From an uncultured Caryophanales bacterium (GTDB taxonomy: Bacteria > Bacillota_I > Bacilli_A > RFN20 > CAG-826), in contig CALELS010000016.1 of NCBI GenBank assembly GCA_937902735.1, positions 32,006-96,005 of the forward strand: a DNA stretch of 64,000 bases, read 5' to 3'. Under the pieces are notes generated by a model. That model was not told the DNA's origin. It ran no database searches and saw only the letters and a list, made by a program, of their open reading frames with translations. Each line of letters starts with the position of its first letter. Position 1 is the stretch's first letter. Of the stretch, positions 33,186-42,471 are shown piece by piece. Both the position numbers and the translations under genes were made by a program.

Positions 33186-33644
33186 TTAAACTTCTTTTTC
33201 TTCTTTTTCTTTTACTTTTTCAGCGTGCATTAAGACTAAGCCAACGCTTACTAAAGTAGACATTGAGAGAACATATGCAGGAATACCACTAGCGAAATAT
33301 TTAATAGCATTTGCATTTGTTTCTTTTTCAAAGTCCGATAAGACCTCAGTCCAATAAGTAACATTTGCCTCAGCAATTTCAAGATTTGTTACAAGTTCAT
33401 CTCTTTCTTCTGGTAGAACTGTAGGATCATTTAAGGCTTCGACATAAGAATTGTAAACCTTTTGTGATTTTTTAAGTCTTGAACGAGATTGAGATAAGAT
33501 AGCGTTTGATTCGCCATATTTTACTTTCTCAAACTGAGATAATGTGAAAAGAGAAATAGAAGCAACAGCAAGTCCACCTATAATAGCAGCGTAGGCAATA
33601 ATTCTAGCTTTACCTTTGTTTGCTTTTTTCTCTTTAGCCATCAT
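33186..33644 (-). CDS. Coiled-coil membrane protein of the maltodextrin operon
   Basis: 152 residues. Two membrane helices (about 12-32 and 112-135) flank an extracytoplasmic helical hairpin (SRSRLKKSQKVYNSYVEALND ... LVTNLEIAEANV) with coiled-coil character. K/E-rich tail. Starts within the stop of the MsmX-like gene. Not a standard part of maltodextrin importers; function unknown. Confidence 0.6.
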   Translation of the reverse strand: MMAKEKKANKGKARIIAYAAIIGGLAVASISLFTLSQFEKVKYGESNAILSQSRSRLKKSQKVYNSYVEALNDPTVLPEERDELVTNLEIAEANVTYWTEVLSDFEKETNANAIKYFASGIPAYVLSMSTLVSVGLVLMHAEKVKEKEEKEV

Positions 33645-34903
33645 TCTTCCTCCTTGGTTTCCTCTTGGATAGATTCTTCTTCTTTGACTTCTTTTCCTGT
33701 TGAATCAACGTGAACTTCATCGTGTGCTTCATAAAAATGATCAACGATTAAGTTACGTTCTGTTTCAACATTAAAGAAGTGAAGTGCTTTAGATTCAAAG
33801 ACAATGTTAATCTGTTCACCCATAACCATGCGAGCACGTTCTGCTTCGGTTAAGTTAATAGTTGGAATTCTAACAACAAGTTTTGTTCCATCTGAAACAG
33901 TTGAAACGTGGAGATGGTATTCACTACCCATCATTTCATTAACATCGATGACAACTGGGATAGCGTTTTTATCTTTCATACCACCTAAAGTAACGTGTTC
34001 TGGACGAATACCAAGATAGATTTCTTGAGATTCAACATTGTGTTTCTTTAAAGCTTCGGCTTTTTCACCAGTGATTTCTAAACGATATCCGAATGGAGTG
34101 ACATAATATTTACCTCCATCATTGATTAAGTCTGTCTTAATTGTGTTCATCATTGGAGCACCGATGAATTGAGCAACGAAGAGATTAGCTGGCATATCAA
34201 ATAATTCAGTTGGAGTACCAACTTGCATGATAAAGCCATCTTTCATACATACAATTCGATCACCTAAAGTCATAGCTTCAGTCTGGTCATGTGTAACGTA
34301 GATGAATGTGGTGTTAATTCTCTTTCTTAAGAGAATGATTTCCGCTCTCATTTGGTTACGAAGTTTAGCGTCTAGGTTAGAAAGAGGTTCGTCCATTAAG
34401 AAGACTTTACAATCTTTAACCATAGCACGGCCAATCGCAACACGTTGTCTTTGACCACCAGAAAGGGCTTTAGGTTTACGAGTTAAATATTGGGTAATAC
34501 CTAGAACTTGAGCAGCATTTGTTACTCTTTCATAAATTTCATCTTGAGTATAACCTTTTTGCTTTTTACCATTCACTTCACGAATCTTCTTATCAAGACG
34601 AAGTGGGAATGCAATATTCTCGTAAACTGTGAGGTGTGGGTACAAAGCGTAGTTTTGGAAGACCATCGAGATTTGACGATCTTTTGGTTGCATGTCGTTA
34701 ACTACAACTCCATCGATTTCAACAGTACCTTCAGAAATATCTTCTAGACCAGCGACCATTCTTAAAGTAGTGGATTTACCACAACCAGAAGGACCAACGA
34801 AGACGATAAATTCTTTATCGGCGATATCTAGATTGAAATCATGGACAGCAGTGACATTACCTTGATATATTTTCTTAACATTTGTTAATTTTACAGTAGC
34901 CAT
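33641..34903 (-). CDS. msmX: Sugar ABC transporter ATPase, MsmX/MalK/UgpC-like
   Basis: 420 residues. Walker A GPSGCGKST near residue 37, Q-loop FQNYALYPH, signature LSGGQRQR, Walker B VFLMDEPLSNLDAKLR, H-loop VTHDQTEA; C-terminal TOBE/OB regulatory domain plus an acidic tail of about 30 residues. A short insertion (RLDKKIREVNGKKQKGYTQDE) follows the Q-loop. Energises MalF/MalG. Confidence 0.93.
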   Translation of the reverse strand: MATVKLTNVKKIYQGNVTAVHDFNLDIADKEFIVFVGPSGCGKSTTLRMVAGLEDISEGTVEIDGVVVNDMQPKDRQISMVFQNYALYPHLTVYENIAFPLRLDKKIREVNGKKQKGYTQDEIYERVTNAAQVLGITQYLTRKPKALSGGQRQRVAIGRAMVKDCKVFLMDEPLSNLDAKLRNQMRAEIILLRKRINTTFIYVTHDQTEAMTLGDRIVCMKDGFIMQVGTPTELFDMPANLFVAQFIGAPMMNTIKTDLINDGGKYYVTPFGYRLEITGEKAEALKKHNVESQEIYLGIRPEHVTLGGMKDKNAIPVVIDVNEMMGSEYHLHVSTVSDGTKLVVRIPTINLTEAERARMVMGEQINIVFESKALHFFNVETERNLIVDHFYEAHDEVHVDSTGKEVKEEESIQEETKEEE

Positions 34904-34914
34904 AAATTTGCCTC

Positions 34915-35778
34915 CTATCCTTTAACTGCGCCACCAGTAACACCTTCAACATAGTATTTTTGAAGGAACATGAATAAGACCATGACTGGAATTGCAACGA
35001 TAACACCACCAGCGCAGAAGTGGGTAAAGTGTTGGTTGATTTGATCTGCTTGTAACCAAGACCATAAACCTGTAGCAACGTTCATACCTTGTTGGCTACC
35101 AAGTGCGATAGCAGCAGCAAAGATGAAGTCACCCCACGGACCCATAAAGGCAGTGAGAATTGTGTAAATGAGAATTGGTTTACAAAGTGGGAGAATAACT
35201 TTGAAGAAGATTTGCATTCTTGTTGCACCATCAACAAGGGCAGCTTCATCAAGTGATTTTGGAAGGGTATCTAAGAAACCTTTTGATACGTAATATCCCA
35301 TACCACTTGAAGCAACATAGACAAGAATTAATCCTGGAACAGCGTTATCTCCAGTCAAACCGAGAGTGTACAAGACTTGATACAAGACAATCATGGTTAA
35401 GAAGCCTGGGAACATGCCTAGAACAAGCATGATATTCATAAGAGGTTTTCTTAATTTGAATCTAAATCTTGATAAGGTGTAACTCATCATAAATTGCATA
35501 ATTGTTTGAAGAATACAGACAACTAAGGCGATGATAAAGGTATTGAAATACCATTTTAGGAAGTTCGATTCTGCACTAAATAAGTAGATATAGTTATCGA
35601 ATCCTGGTTGATTTGGGAAGATATATCCAACGACACCTTGTGATTCACATCTAAATGATTGAAGGACAAGAAGTACAAATGGAGTAATCCAAATTACCGA
35701 GATGAGTACAAGAGCAATATATGAGAAGACGTTGCCAACAATACGGCGACCCTTCATAGAAGCGTATTTCTTAGCCAT
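34915..35778 (-). CDS. malG: Maltodextrin ABC permease MalG
   Basis: 287 residues, six membrane helices. EAA loop DEAALVDGATRMQIFFKVILPLCKP near residue 185. Closes the pair with MalF, whose stop abuts its start. Confidence 0.93.
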   Translation of the reverse strand: MAKKYASMKGRRIVGNVFSYIALVLISVIWITPFVLLVLQSFRCESQGVVGYIFPNQPGFDNYIYLFSAESNFLKWYFNTFIIALVVCILQTIMQFMMSYTLSRFRFKLRKPLMNIMLVLGMFPGFLTMIVLYQVLYTLGLTGDNAVPGLILVYVASSGMGYYVSKGFLDTLPKSLDEAALVDGATRMQIFFKVILPLCKPILIYTILTAFMGPWGDFIFAAAIALGSQQGMNVATGLWSWLQADQINQHFTHFCAGGVIVAIPVMVLFMFLQKYYVEGVTGGAVKG

Positions 35779-37328
35779 TATTGGAATTCCTCCTCATTTC
35801 TTGTTGATGGGATTAAGTTATAAACCACAAGGGAGATAACTGCGACAACGATAAAGACCATAATACCGATAACAGCAGCAAGGTTATAAGCCTTATTAGT
35901 GTTAGTAAGAGAGAATAACCATGTAATTAATAAGTCGGTATGACCAGCTTTATATAAGCTTTGGTCTGTTGGTCCTCCACCAGTAATTAAGTAGATAACA
36001 TTGAAGTTATTCATATTTCCAGTGAAGCTCGTTAAGAGATATGGACCAGTGATAAATAACATATATGGAAGAGTAATCTTCGTATATTGTTGCCATGGAT
36101 TTGCCCCATCGATATTTGCTGATTCATATAAGTCAGCAGGAATATTCATTAAAATACCAGTGACAACAAGCATTAAGTAAGGAACACCAATCCAAACGTT
36201 AATGACAATAACTGTTGCTCTAGCGAGCCACTCATTATCCCAGAATGGAATTGGTTGAGCGTCAGCTATACGGAGAACGCTTGTTGCGAATTGTAACCAC
36301 AAATTGTTAATAATACCATCTTGAGCGAACATATTACGCACGAAGAGGAGTGAAATAAATTGTGGAATAGCAATTGAGAAGACAAGAATTGTTCTCCATA
36401 ACTTTTTGAGTTTAATACCCTTCTTATTAATAAGCATTGCGACAAGCATACCAAGGAAGTAGTTTGTGAATGTGGCAAAGAATGCCCAAACAAGAGTCCA
36501 AAGTAAGATTTGTCCAAATGTCATTGAGAAGGATGCACCTCCTGAATTGGTCCACACAAATAATTGTGCAAAGTTATCGAAAAGCGACCAACCAAAGAGG
36601 TTAAATGGTGGCATATGAGTAACATCATATGTCGTAAATGCAACCAATATCATGAAGAATATTGGAAGTACGGTAAAGATAAGAATACCAGCGGTAGGCA
36701 ATGCAAGAAGAGTAGTGTGGAAGTTTTTATCAACCATTGCTCTTAAATCATCACCAACAGTTGCAAGTTTCTTCTTATCTCTTTCAATTTGGTCATTAAT
36801 CTTGTTTTGTTTTACGTTGATATACCAAGTTACTAACAAAGCAGCGATAAAGAAGAGTGATAAAACACCATATAACAAAATGTTAAATGAGTTATCACCA
36901 GGAACTTCAACGCCATCAATTGTTTGTGAGGTAACCATACCTAATGAACCAAGTTTAGCTAAATGTTGTCCTCCAATGAAAACCATAAAGAGGATAAATA
37001 TCACTTGGAATACAACAAATAGAAGACCTCTGAACCATTGACCACGAGCAAATGAACCAAAACCCATGACGAAGTAGGAAACTTTAGTTTTCCAACTTCC
37101 TTTGATAAATGTCATTACTAGGTCTTTGAAGAATCTGCCTATTGCAAAAACAATGTCTCTACACTTAAGTCCGAAGTTCTTCCAGAAATTCACAAATGCA
37201 ACTGGGAAATTGACAAAGAATTGACCAATGTTGTACCAGAATCTTTGGAATTTGGACATCTTTAGGAGTTCTAATTCGGTTTTACGTTTTTTAGCTACTT
37301 TAGCGTTATTATTTTCGTCCATAATCAT
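35778..37328 (-). CDS. malF: Maltodextrin ABC permease MalF, long N terminus
   Basis: 516 residues. About 200 N-terminal residues carry two or three extra membrane segments and basic/charged loops before the conserved permease core with EAA loop YESANIDGANPWQQYTKITLPYM near residue 410. Longer than usual Gram-positive MalF (about 430-450). Confidence 0.9.
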   Translation of the reverse strand: MIMDENNNAKVAKKRKTELELLKMSKFQRFWYNIGQFFVNFPVAFVNFWKNFGLKCRDIVFAIGRFFKDLVMTFIKGSWKTKVSYFVMGFGSFARGQWFRGLLFVVFQVIFILFMVFIGGQHLAKLGSLGMVTSQTIDGVEVPGDNSFNILLYGVLSLFFIAALLVTWYINVKQNKINDQIERDKKKLATVGDDLRAMVDKNFHTTLLALPTAGILIFTVLPIFFMILVAFTTYDVTHMPPFNLFGWSLFDNFAQLFVWTNSGGASFSMTFGQILLWTLVWAFFATFTNYFLGMLVAMLINKKGIKLKKLWRTILVFSIAIPQFISLLFVRNMFAQDGIINNLWLQFATSVLRIADAQPIPFWDNEWLARATVIVINVWIGVPYLMLVVTGILMNIPADLYESANIDGANPWQQYTKITLPYMLFITGPYLLTSFTGNMNNFNVIYLITGGGPTDQSLYKAGHTDLLITWLFSLTNTNKAYNLAAVIGIMVFIVVAVISLVVYNLIPSTRNEEEFQ

Positions 37329-37333
37329 ACCTC

Positions 37334-38626
37334 CTATTCTGTAAGCAACGTTTTAAGCGTTGATTCATATGTATCTAACATTGCTTTAATCTCCGCATCA
37401 GATGAATTTACTTTAATTGTTTGAGTCATTGCAGAAAGAGTTGAGAACCAATCACCTGGACATGCTTCTTGTGGGATAGCATATTTATGTTGAGCAATAA
37501 GGGCATTTAAAGCAGGATGATCCTTAATTAAAGGATTCTTACTAGCTTCAATATTAGTTGGGCCCCAGCTAACTTCATCAAATCTTTCACCTTGACATTC
37601 TTCGCCTGATAGATATAAGGCAAGTTTACGGCAAACTGATGCGCGTTTAGCGTCTTGTTGAGGCTTCACGCCAAGGAGTTTGTAACCGTCGAAACTACCT
37701 AAATGGTAGGATTGACCATCAACAGTGAAATATGGGAGTTCTGCACAGCCAAGATTATCGCCAAGTTGTTTCTTAGCAGCTTCATAGTCCCAAATACCAC
37801 TGATAACAGCAGCTGCTTGGTTTTTCTCTTTTGGGGAGAAAGCAGTAACGTTAATTGATGGAATAACTACGCTAGTATCGGTAAGTTCTTTAAATCCTTT
37901 GGCAGCGACAAGACCACTTTCAGTGTTGTAATTATCTTTATAATCGATAAAAGCACCAGTCTTATCATCAAGTGTCCATTTGGATGTACATTTCATAGCA
38001 ATGAAATAACTTGCTCCATAGAATCCATTTTTGCTAGCAGCAAAATAGATACGACGTTTAGCGTTCTTTGCCTTTGTAATCATAGTGGACATATTAGTAA
38101 CATCTGATTCACTATAGAATGATTTATCATAAAAGAGGAAATAGCCATTATCGCTTGTCATTGGCATCGCATATAAGCTGTTATTGATAGTAGCAGCAGT
38201 AATAGAGTCGCTTGAATTCATTTCAATGACTTTATCACCGATAGTACCTTCAAGTTTTGTAATAGCATTAGCGACTTTAAGAGAAGCTAATTGGTCTTGG
38301 GCAAAACAGAATATATCTGCGCCGCTTCTAACGTCTTGAAGCATATTTGTTGCTGCATCACCTTCACTTACAGGCTCAACAGTAGCATTAATAGTGTATT
38401 TGCCGTTGTTATTAGCAACGAAGTTTGCGATTTGAGATTTAGTTAAACCAACAAGTTTATCTGCCACCCAAATCTTAAGAGAATATGTACCGCCATCATC
38501 GATACCATCATCGTCATCAATAGATGTACCATCGTTTAGGCCAGGTACGATATATTTGAATTGGAAGTTACAACCTGCCAAAAGGAGTGTTGGAACAAGA
38601 AGTAACAATTTAATTGGTTTCTTCAT
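37334..38626 (-). CDS. malE: Maltodextrin-binding lipoprotein MalE-like
   Basis: 430 residues. Lipobox LLAGC near 19, acidic DDDDGIDDGG linker, then an SBP_bac_1 fold (LKIWVADKLVGL, GADIFCFAQDQLASL, MPMTSDNGYFLFYDK, AAVISGIWDYEAAKKQLGDNLG). Captures maltodextrins for MalFG. Fifth-from-last gene of the operon led by pulA. Confidence 0.92.
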   Translation of the reverse strand: MKKPIKLLLLVPTLLLAGCNFQFKYIVPGLNDGTSIDDDDGIDDGGTYSLKIWVADKLVGLTKSQIANFVANNNGKYTINATVEPVSEGDAATNMLQDVRSGADIFCFAQDQLASLKVANAITKLEGTIGDKVIEMNSSDSITAATINNSLYAMPMTSDNGYFLFYDKSFYSESDVTNMSTMITKAKNAKRRIYFAASKNGFYGASYFIAMKCTSKWTLDDKTGAFIDYKDNYNTESGLVAAKGFKELTDTSVVIPSINVTAFSPKEKNQAAAVISGIWDYEAAKKQLGDNLGCAELPYFTVDGQSYHLGSFDGYKLLGVKPQQDAKRASVCRKLALYLSGEECQGERFDEVSWGPTNIEASKNPLIKDHPALNALIAQHKYAIPQEACPGDWFSTLSAMTQTIKVNSSDAEIKAMLDTYESTLKTLLTE

Positions 38627-38637
38627 TTTCTTACCTC

Positions 38638-39027
38638 CTATTTAGCTACCCAAACACCATAAAGATTTAAAATGTTATTTGGGCTTGAATCGGTTGTGAA
38701 ATCCCATATTAAGGATTCATCCATACATGAGCTAGTTTCACTAAAGCCAAGGAATGTTGGATATAGTGGATCTTTAGCGTCAGCATCGCTTAATACTGCA
38801 CTTTCTGGAATTTGTCCTAGTGGTGTAAGTGAATACCATCTCATTGAGAAATAAGGTTCTTCTGAATGTGAGAAATCATAATAGAAATTCACAGTCATAT
38901 CAGTAACTTTACTCTCTGGTGGAAGTGCACCAGGATATTCATGTTTTGGATGATATGTTTGTTGGATACATCCAGCAAGCATTGGAAGTAACATTAATGT
39001 TAATAAATATCTTTTCTTCATTATCAT
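38638..39027 (-). CDS. Small lipoprotein in maltodextrin operon
   Basis: 129 residues. Lipobox LAGC near 19; then an aromatic-rich domain (MTVNFYYDFSHSEEPYFSMRWYSLTPLGQIP) that could be a small carbohydrate- or protein-binding domain. Located between pulA and malE, 6-11 bp gaps. No recognised family; a surface accessory factor for starch use by context. Confidence 0.65.
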   Translation of the reverse strand: MIMKKRYLLTLMLLPMLAGCIQQTYHPKHEYPGALPPESKVTDMTVNFYYDFSHSEEPYFSMRWYSLTPLGQIPESAVLSDADAKDPLYPTFLGFSETSSCMDESLIWDFTTDSSPNNILNLYGVWVAK

Positions 39028-39033
39028 TACCTC

Positions 39034-42000
39034 CTACATATGACCCCACGCATTGTAAATAACAATTGCGTTTTGGTCTCCACCGAAGTTAATACGGTTT
39101 GATTCATCACTATAAGATGAATATCCATATGAGAAGATTGGTTCGCCCCATTCTCCTGATGCAATCTTGTGATCGCCCCAGAGGTAACCATTAGTACCAT
39201 TGACTTGCATATAAATCATGGTTTCATCGCATTGCATAGCAACGCCGGCACCTTCCCAGATACCATATTCACCGCCACCCCATGTAGCATTAACGACTGT
39301 CTTACCAGTTGATGTAACTTTGATGAAAGCATCATATTTTTCGTTATCACCAACATTTTCAAGGTTAATACCACGTTTGAGATGTACTTTTTGATGCATT
39401 CTTACTAAGGATTTGAAGGCATCATTATATTTGAATTCTTCGTTAGTAATTTCTGAATTACCACCCATAGAAGTATCGTTTTTAACTTCGACTTTAATCT
39501 TATTGCCCCATTTGAAGCCATTGACATCAAGTGAGACGTTATATGAGTTATGTGAAATCTTATGACCATACATTTCAACAACATCACCAGCGTTGATAGT
39601 TTTTCCAACGTTAGCATCATATTCTTCTTTGCTGATTTCTTTAGTTCTTAGTAGTTCTTCACCACCAAGCATAAAGGCTGCAGCATTACCTGCCATTGTT
39701 AAGGCATGTGCTTGAATAGATGCTCTTAATAATTGAAGAGCAGTTGGTGCTTGACCATCAGTTAATGTATTGAAGAATTGGTCACGAGCAGTGTAGTTAT
39801 CGTGGCAGCTAACATAGTTAACTGTTTGTTCAGGATAGAAACCTTTTTGAGCATCGTTTGCTCCCCAAAGTCCTTGAGCAGTCGCCCAAGCTTGATCTCC
39901 ACCAGCACCAGATTGAATTAATCCACTTCCTGGATATTTAGAGTCACCTTGGTCATTTCCACCTCTAGTACCATTACGGTAATAGTCATTGAATCCACCT
40001 AGATAAACAGGAGCCTCTACTTTAAATGAATTACATTTGTGATAAATGTGCCATGTATCAGCACCCCAGTTATCTACTATCTGTTCATTTGGATGGGAAT
40101 CTCTATAGTATTGAGATCCTTCACCATGGTAACCACCAGATGTCCATCCTTCACCATAGATATAAATATCTGGATCAATTTCTGATAAAGCTTTACGAGC
40201 TTCATTAAGTGTTTGCCAATCAATTAAACCCATTAAGTCAAAACGGAAACCTTTGACTTTGTAGTTCTTGGCCCACATGCAAAGTGAATCAATGATGTAT
40301 TTTCTCATCATTACTCTTTCGGTTGCGACTTCGTTATGGCAGCCACTTCCATCGAATAATTCACCTTTTGCAACCCAGACACTTCCTGCAGGTTTTTTAC
40401 CATTTGGATAGCCGTCATCGTACCAGAAATCGTAATCCATACCAGCGTATCTAAAGTAATAACGTGGCATAAGTTTATTGAATGCAGAACCTGATGCACT
40501 TGAAACGTGGTTATAGACAACGTCCATAATTACACGTGTATGTTCATCAGCGTTCTCACCAGTGGTCTTACCTTGTCTTTGTTCAGAGAGTTTAAGAACT
40601 AATTCTCTGAATTCTTTAACACGAGCAAAACCATCGCTTGCTTTACTTGAATAGCCACCTTCAACTACGTTGTAGTTAAGTGGATTATAACCCCAGTTAT
40701 ATTTAAGTTCTTCCTTACTTTCATCGTTATCATGATCAAACATTGGCATTAATTGAACAGCTTTAACACCTAAGTCTTTTAAGTGATCATAACCAGTTGA
40801 AATATCTGTAGATCCAACTGTTGTTCCACTTTCAACAAAGGCTTTATATGTTCCACGTTTATTACCTTGTTTTGATACCCATGATTCATCACCAGTGAAA
40901 TCTTGGACATGAACTTCATAGATTGATAATTCTTGAGGAGTTTCAATGTCGTAACCATCTATTCCATCCCATTTAGTAGGAAGAGCATCCCAACCTTCAG
41001 GTTTAACATCGTTTCCGTTAGGATCATAGATAAGTCCACGAACACCGCAACGACCTGCACTTGTCGCATATGGATCCATACAGACGTTACTACCTAAGAC
41101 ATTATCAACTTTGTAGTTATAGTATTTTCCATAACAATCACCCTTGACACTAGGATCGACTGTTAACTCCCAAATACCTCCGGAAGTGTAGTGCATATTG
41201 TATTGTTGTGCTTTATCTTCACCGCCATATTCACTAGAAGTATCGGTATCATAAACCATAAGTGTTACTTTAGCAGACATTGGAGACCATACTTTGAATG
41301 TAGCACCTTGAGGTGTATATGTAACACCAAAGTCTTTTACATTCTTATGAGCATTCTCGTAATAAGTATGGAATTTTGCAGTATCGTAGAGATTTGCAAA
41401 TCCGACAGTAACGATCTTATTAAGAGTCGCCATACCTTCTTGTGAATCGGTATTTGGATCATGGCTTTCAATTTGATAAACCATGTTTGGATGAATTTCA
41501 TAATCAAATTTGATAGTAATTTTCTTATTTGAGGAGATTGTCACAGAAGGAACTTCTCTAACAAGATAGTTTTTCTTCTTGGCAGCTCTTTCTCTTTCTT
41601 TGATTCTGAAATAAGTTTCATCAAGAGCATAAATCTTGTACCAGATTTTTGAGGTATCATCAGTAACATCACATTCGATTGTTTTCCAATCAGTGAAGTT
41701 AGCTAATTTAATACCATGCACTTTGGTCTTCTCTTCCATATCGAAGATTACAATTCCACCTCCAGCAGCTGGCATTGCCCACACTTCGCAGTGTTTGCTA
41801 GTGCCAATGCTTTCAGCAAATTCTTCGTAACGGAGGAAGACGTCATCTGATTGACCACCCCAGTTGAGTTGTGAGTCGCTGATTCGTTTAAACTTAATAA
41901 TGAACCATAATCCAGAACGTTTGTTTAAATAAGAGAATCTAGCGTCTTTTTCAAAATCCAAGACGATAGTCATCATTGTACGGTCTTGGCTAACCGTAAC

Positions 42001-42342
42001 GATGTCTCCCTCATTATTGTACGTATTGGAGTACTCAATTCCGTCAACACCAGTAGCCCAGATGTAGAACGCTCTTTTATCACAATCAGCATTCTCATTG
42101 TAATAATGAAGCGTCACCTTATTGACTTCGACAGCAGGCTCTTCTTCTTCCCCCTCACCATCTCTAGTGACATCAGGGAAGCCATATTTAGCATGTTCCA
42201 GGTTTGTGTCATAAACCGCTGTGTCTTCGCCTATCTCATCATCAGTGTGAGCGGGCGCGAAAACAGAAGCTAGTGGAATAGCTAGACTGAGCATGAAGAA
42301 AATAGGCATCGAAATCAGAAGCGCTTTGTGGCATTTCTTCAT
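39034..42342 (-). CDS. pulA: Secreted type I pullulanase
   Basis: 1102 residues. Signal peptide, acidic start, CBM41-like domain (VTLHYYNENADCDKRAFYIWATG), a region with E-set/CBM48 (YTPQGATFKVWSPMSAKVTLMVYD), then GH13_14 catalytic barrel with pullulanase signature YNWGYNPLNYN, DVVYNHV, nucleophile GFRFDLM, acid YGEGW and SCHDN. Hydrolyses alpha-1,6 branches. No lipobox or LPXTG, so probably secreted or held by its signal. First gene of the seven-gene operon. Confidence 0.93.
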   Translation of the reverse strand: MKKCHKALLISMPIFFMLSLAIPLASVFAPAHTDDEIGEDTAVYDTNLEHAKYGFPDVTRDGEGEEEEPAVEVNKVTLHYYNENADCDKRAFYIWATGVDGIEYSNTYNNEGDIVTVSQDRTMMTIVLDFEKDARFSYLNKRSGLWFIIKFKRISDSQLNWGGQSDDVFLRYEEFAESIGTSKHCEVWAMPAAGGGIVIFDMEEKTKVHGIKLANFTDWKTIECDVTDDTSKIWYKIYALDETYFRIKERERAAKKKNYLVREVPSVTISSNKKITIKFDYEIHPNMVYQIESHDPNTDSQEGMATLNKIVTVGFANLYDTAKFHTYYENAHKNVKDFGVTYTPQGATFKVWSPMSAKVTLMVYDTDTSSEYGGEDKAQQYNMHYTSGGIWELTVDPSVKGDCYGKYYNYKVDNVLGSNVCMDPYATSAGRCGVRGLIYDPNGNDVKPEGWDALPTKWDGIDGYDIETPQELSIYEVHVQDFTGDESWVSKQGNKRGTYKAFVESGTTVGSTDISTGYDHLKDLGVKAVQLMPMFDHDNDESKEELKYNWGYNPLNYNVVEGGYSSKASDGFARVKEFRELVLKLSEQRQGKTTGENADEHTRVIMDVVYNHVSSASGSAFNKLMPRYYFRYAGMDYDFWYDDGYPNGKKPAGSVWVAKGELFDGSGCHNEVATERVMMRKYIIDSLCMWAKNYKVKGFRFDLMGLIDWQTLNEARKALSEIDPDIYIYGEGWTSGGYHGEGSQYYRDSHPNEQIVDNWGADTWHIYHKCNSFKVEAPVYLGGFNDYYRNGTRGGNDQGDSKYPGSGLIQSGAGGDQAWATAQGLWGANDAQKGFYPEQTVNYVSCHDNYTARDQFFNTLTDGQAPTALQLLRASIQAHALTMAGNAAAFMLGGEELLRTKEISKEEYDANVGKTINAGDVVEMYGHKISHNSYNVSLDVNGFKWGNKIKVEVKNDTSMGGNSEITNEEFKYNDAFKSLVRMHQKVHLKRGINLENVGDNEKYDAFIKVTSTGKTVVNATWGGGEYGIWEGAGVAMQCDETMIYMQVNGTNGYLWGDHKIASGEWGEPIFSYGYSSYSDESNRINFGGDQNAIVIYNAWGHM

Positions 42343-42385
42343 AAGCTTTTCCTCTCTATTTTTAAAGCTATGCTTTATTTACTAT

Positions 42386-42414
42386 ATGATAGCACTTACA
42401 TTTTTTTATGTTAA
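42386..42414 (-). promoter_or_regulatory. Promoter of pulA-malEFG-msmX operon
   Basis: On the minus strand: -35 TTAACA, 17 bp, extended -10 TGC-TATCAT. The imperfect dyad AAAGC-ATA-GCTTT lies just downstream (about 42364-42376) and could bind a repressor. Confidence 0.55.
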
Positions 42415-42430
42415 TTAAATAATTAATTTA

Positions 42431-42462
42431 AAAAAAAGGAACTCAATTTGAGCTGAGTTCCT
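42431..42462 (-). terminator. malQ terminator
   Basis: Minus strand AGGAACTCA/TGAGTTCCT stem followed by eight T. Confidence 0.85.
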
Positions 42463-42471
42463 ATATGTTTT

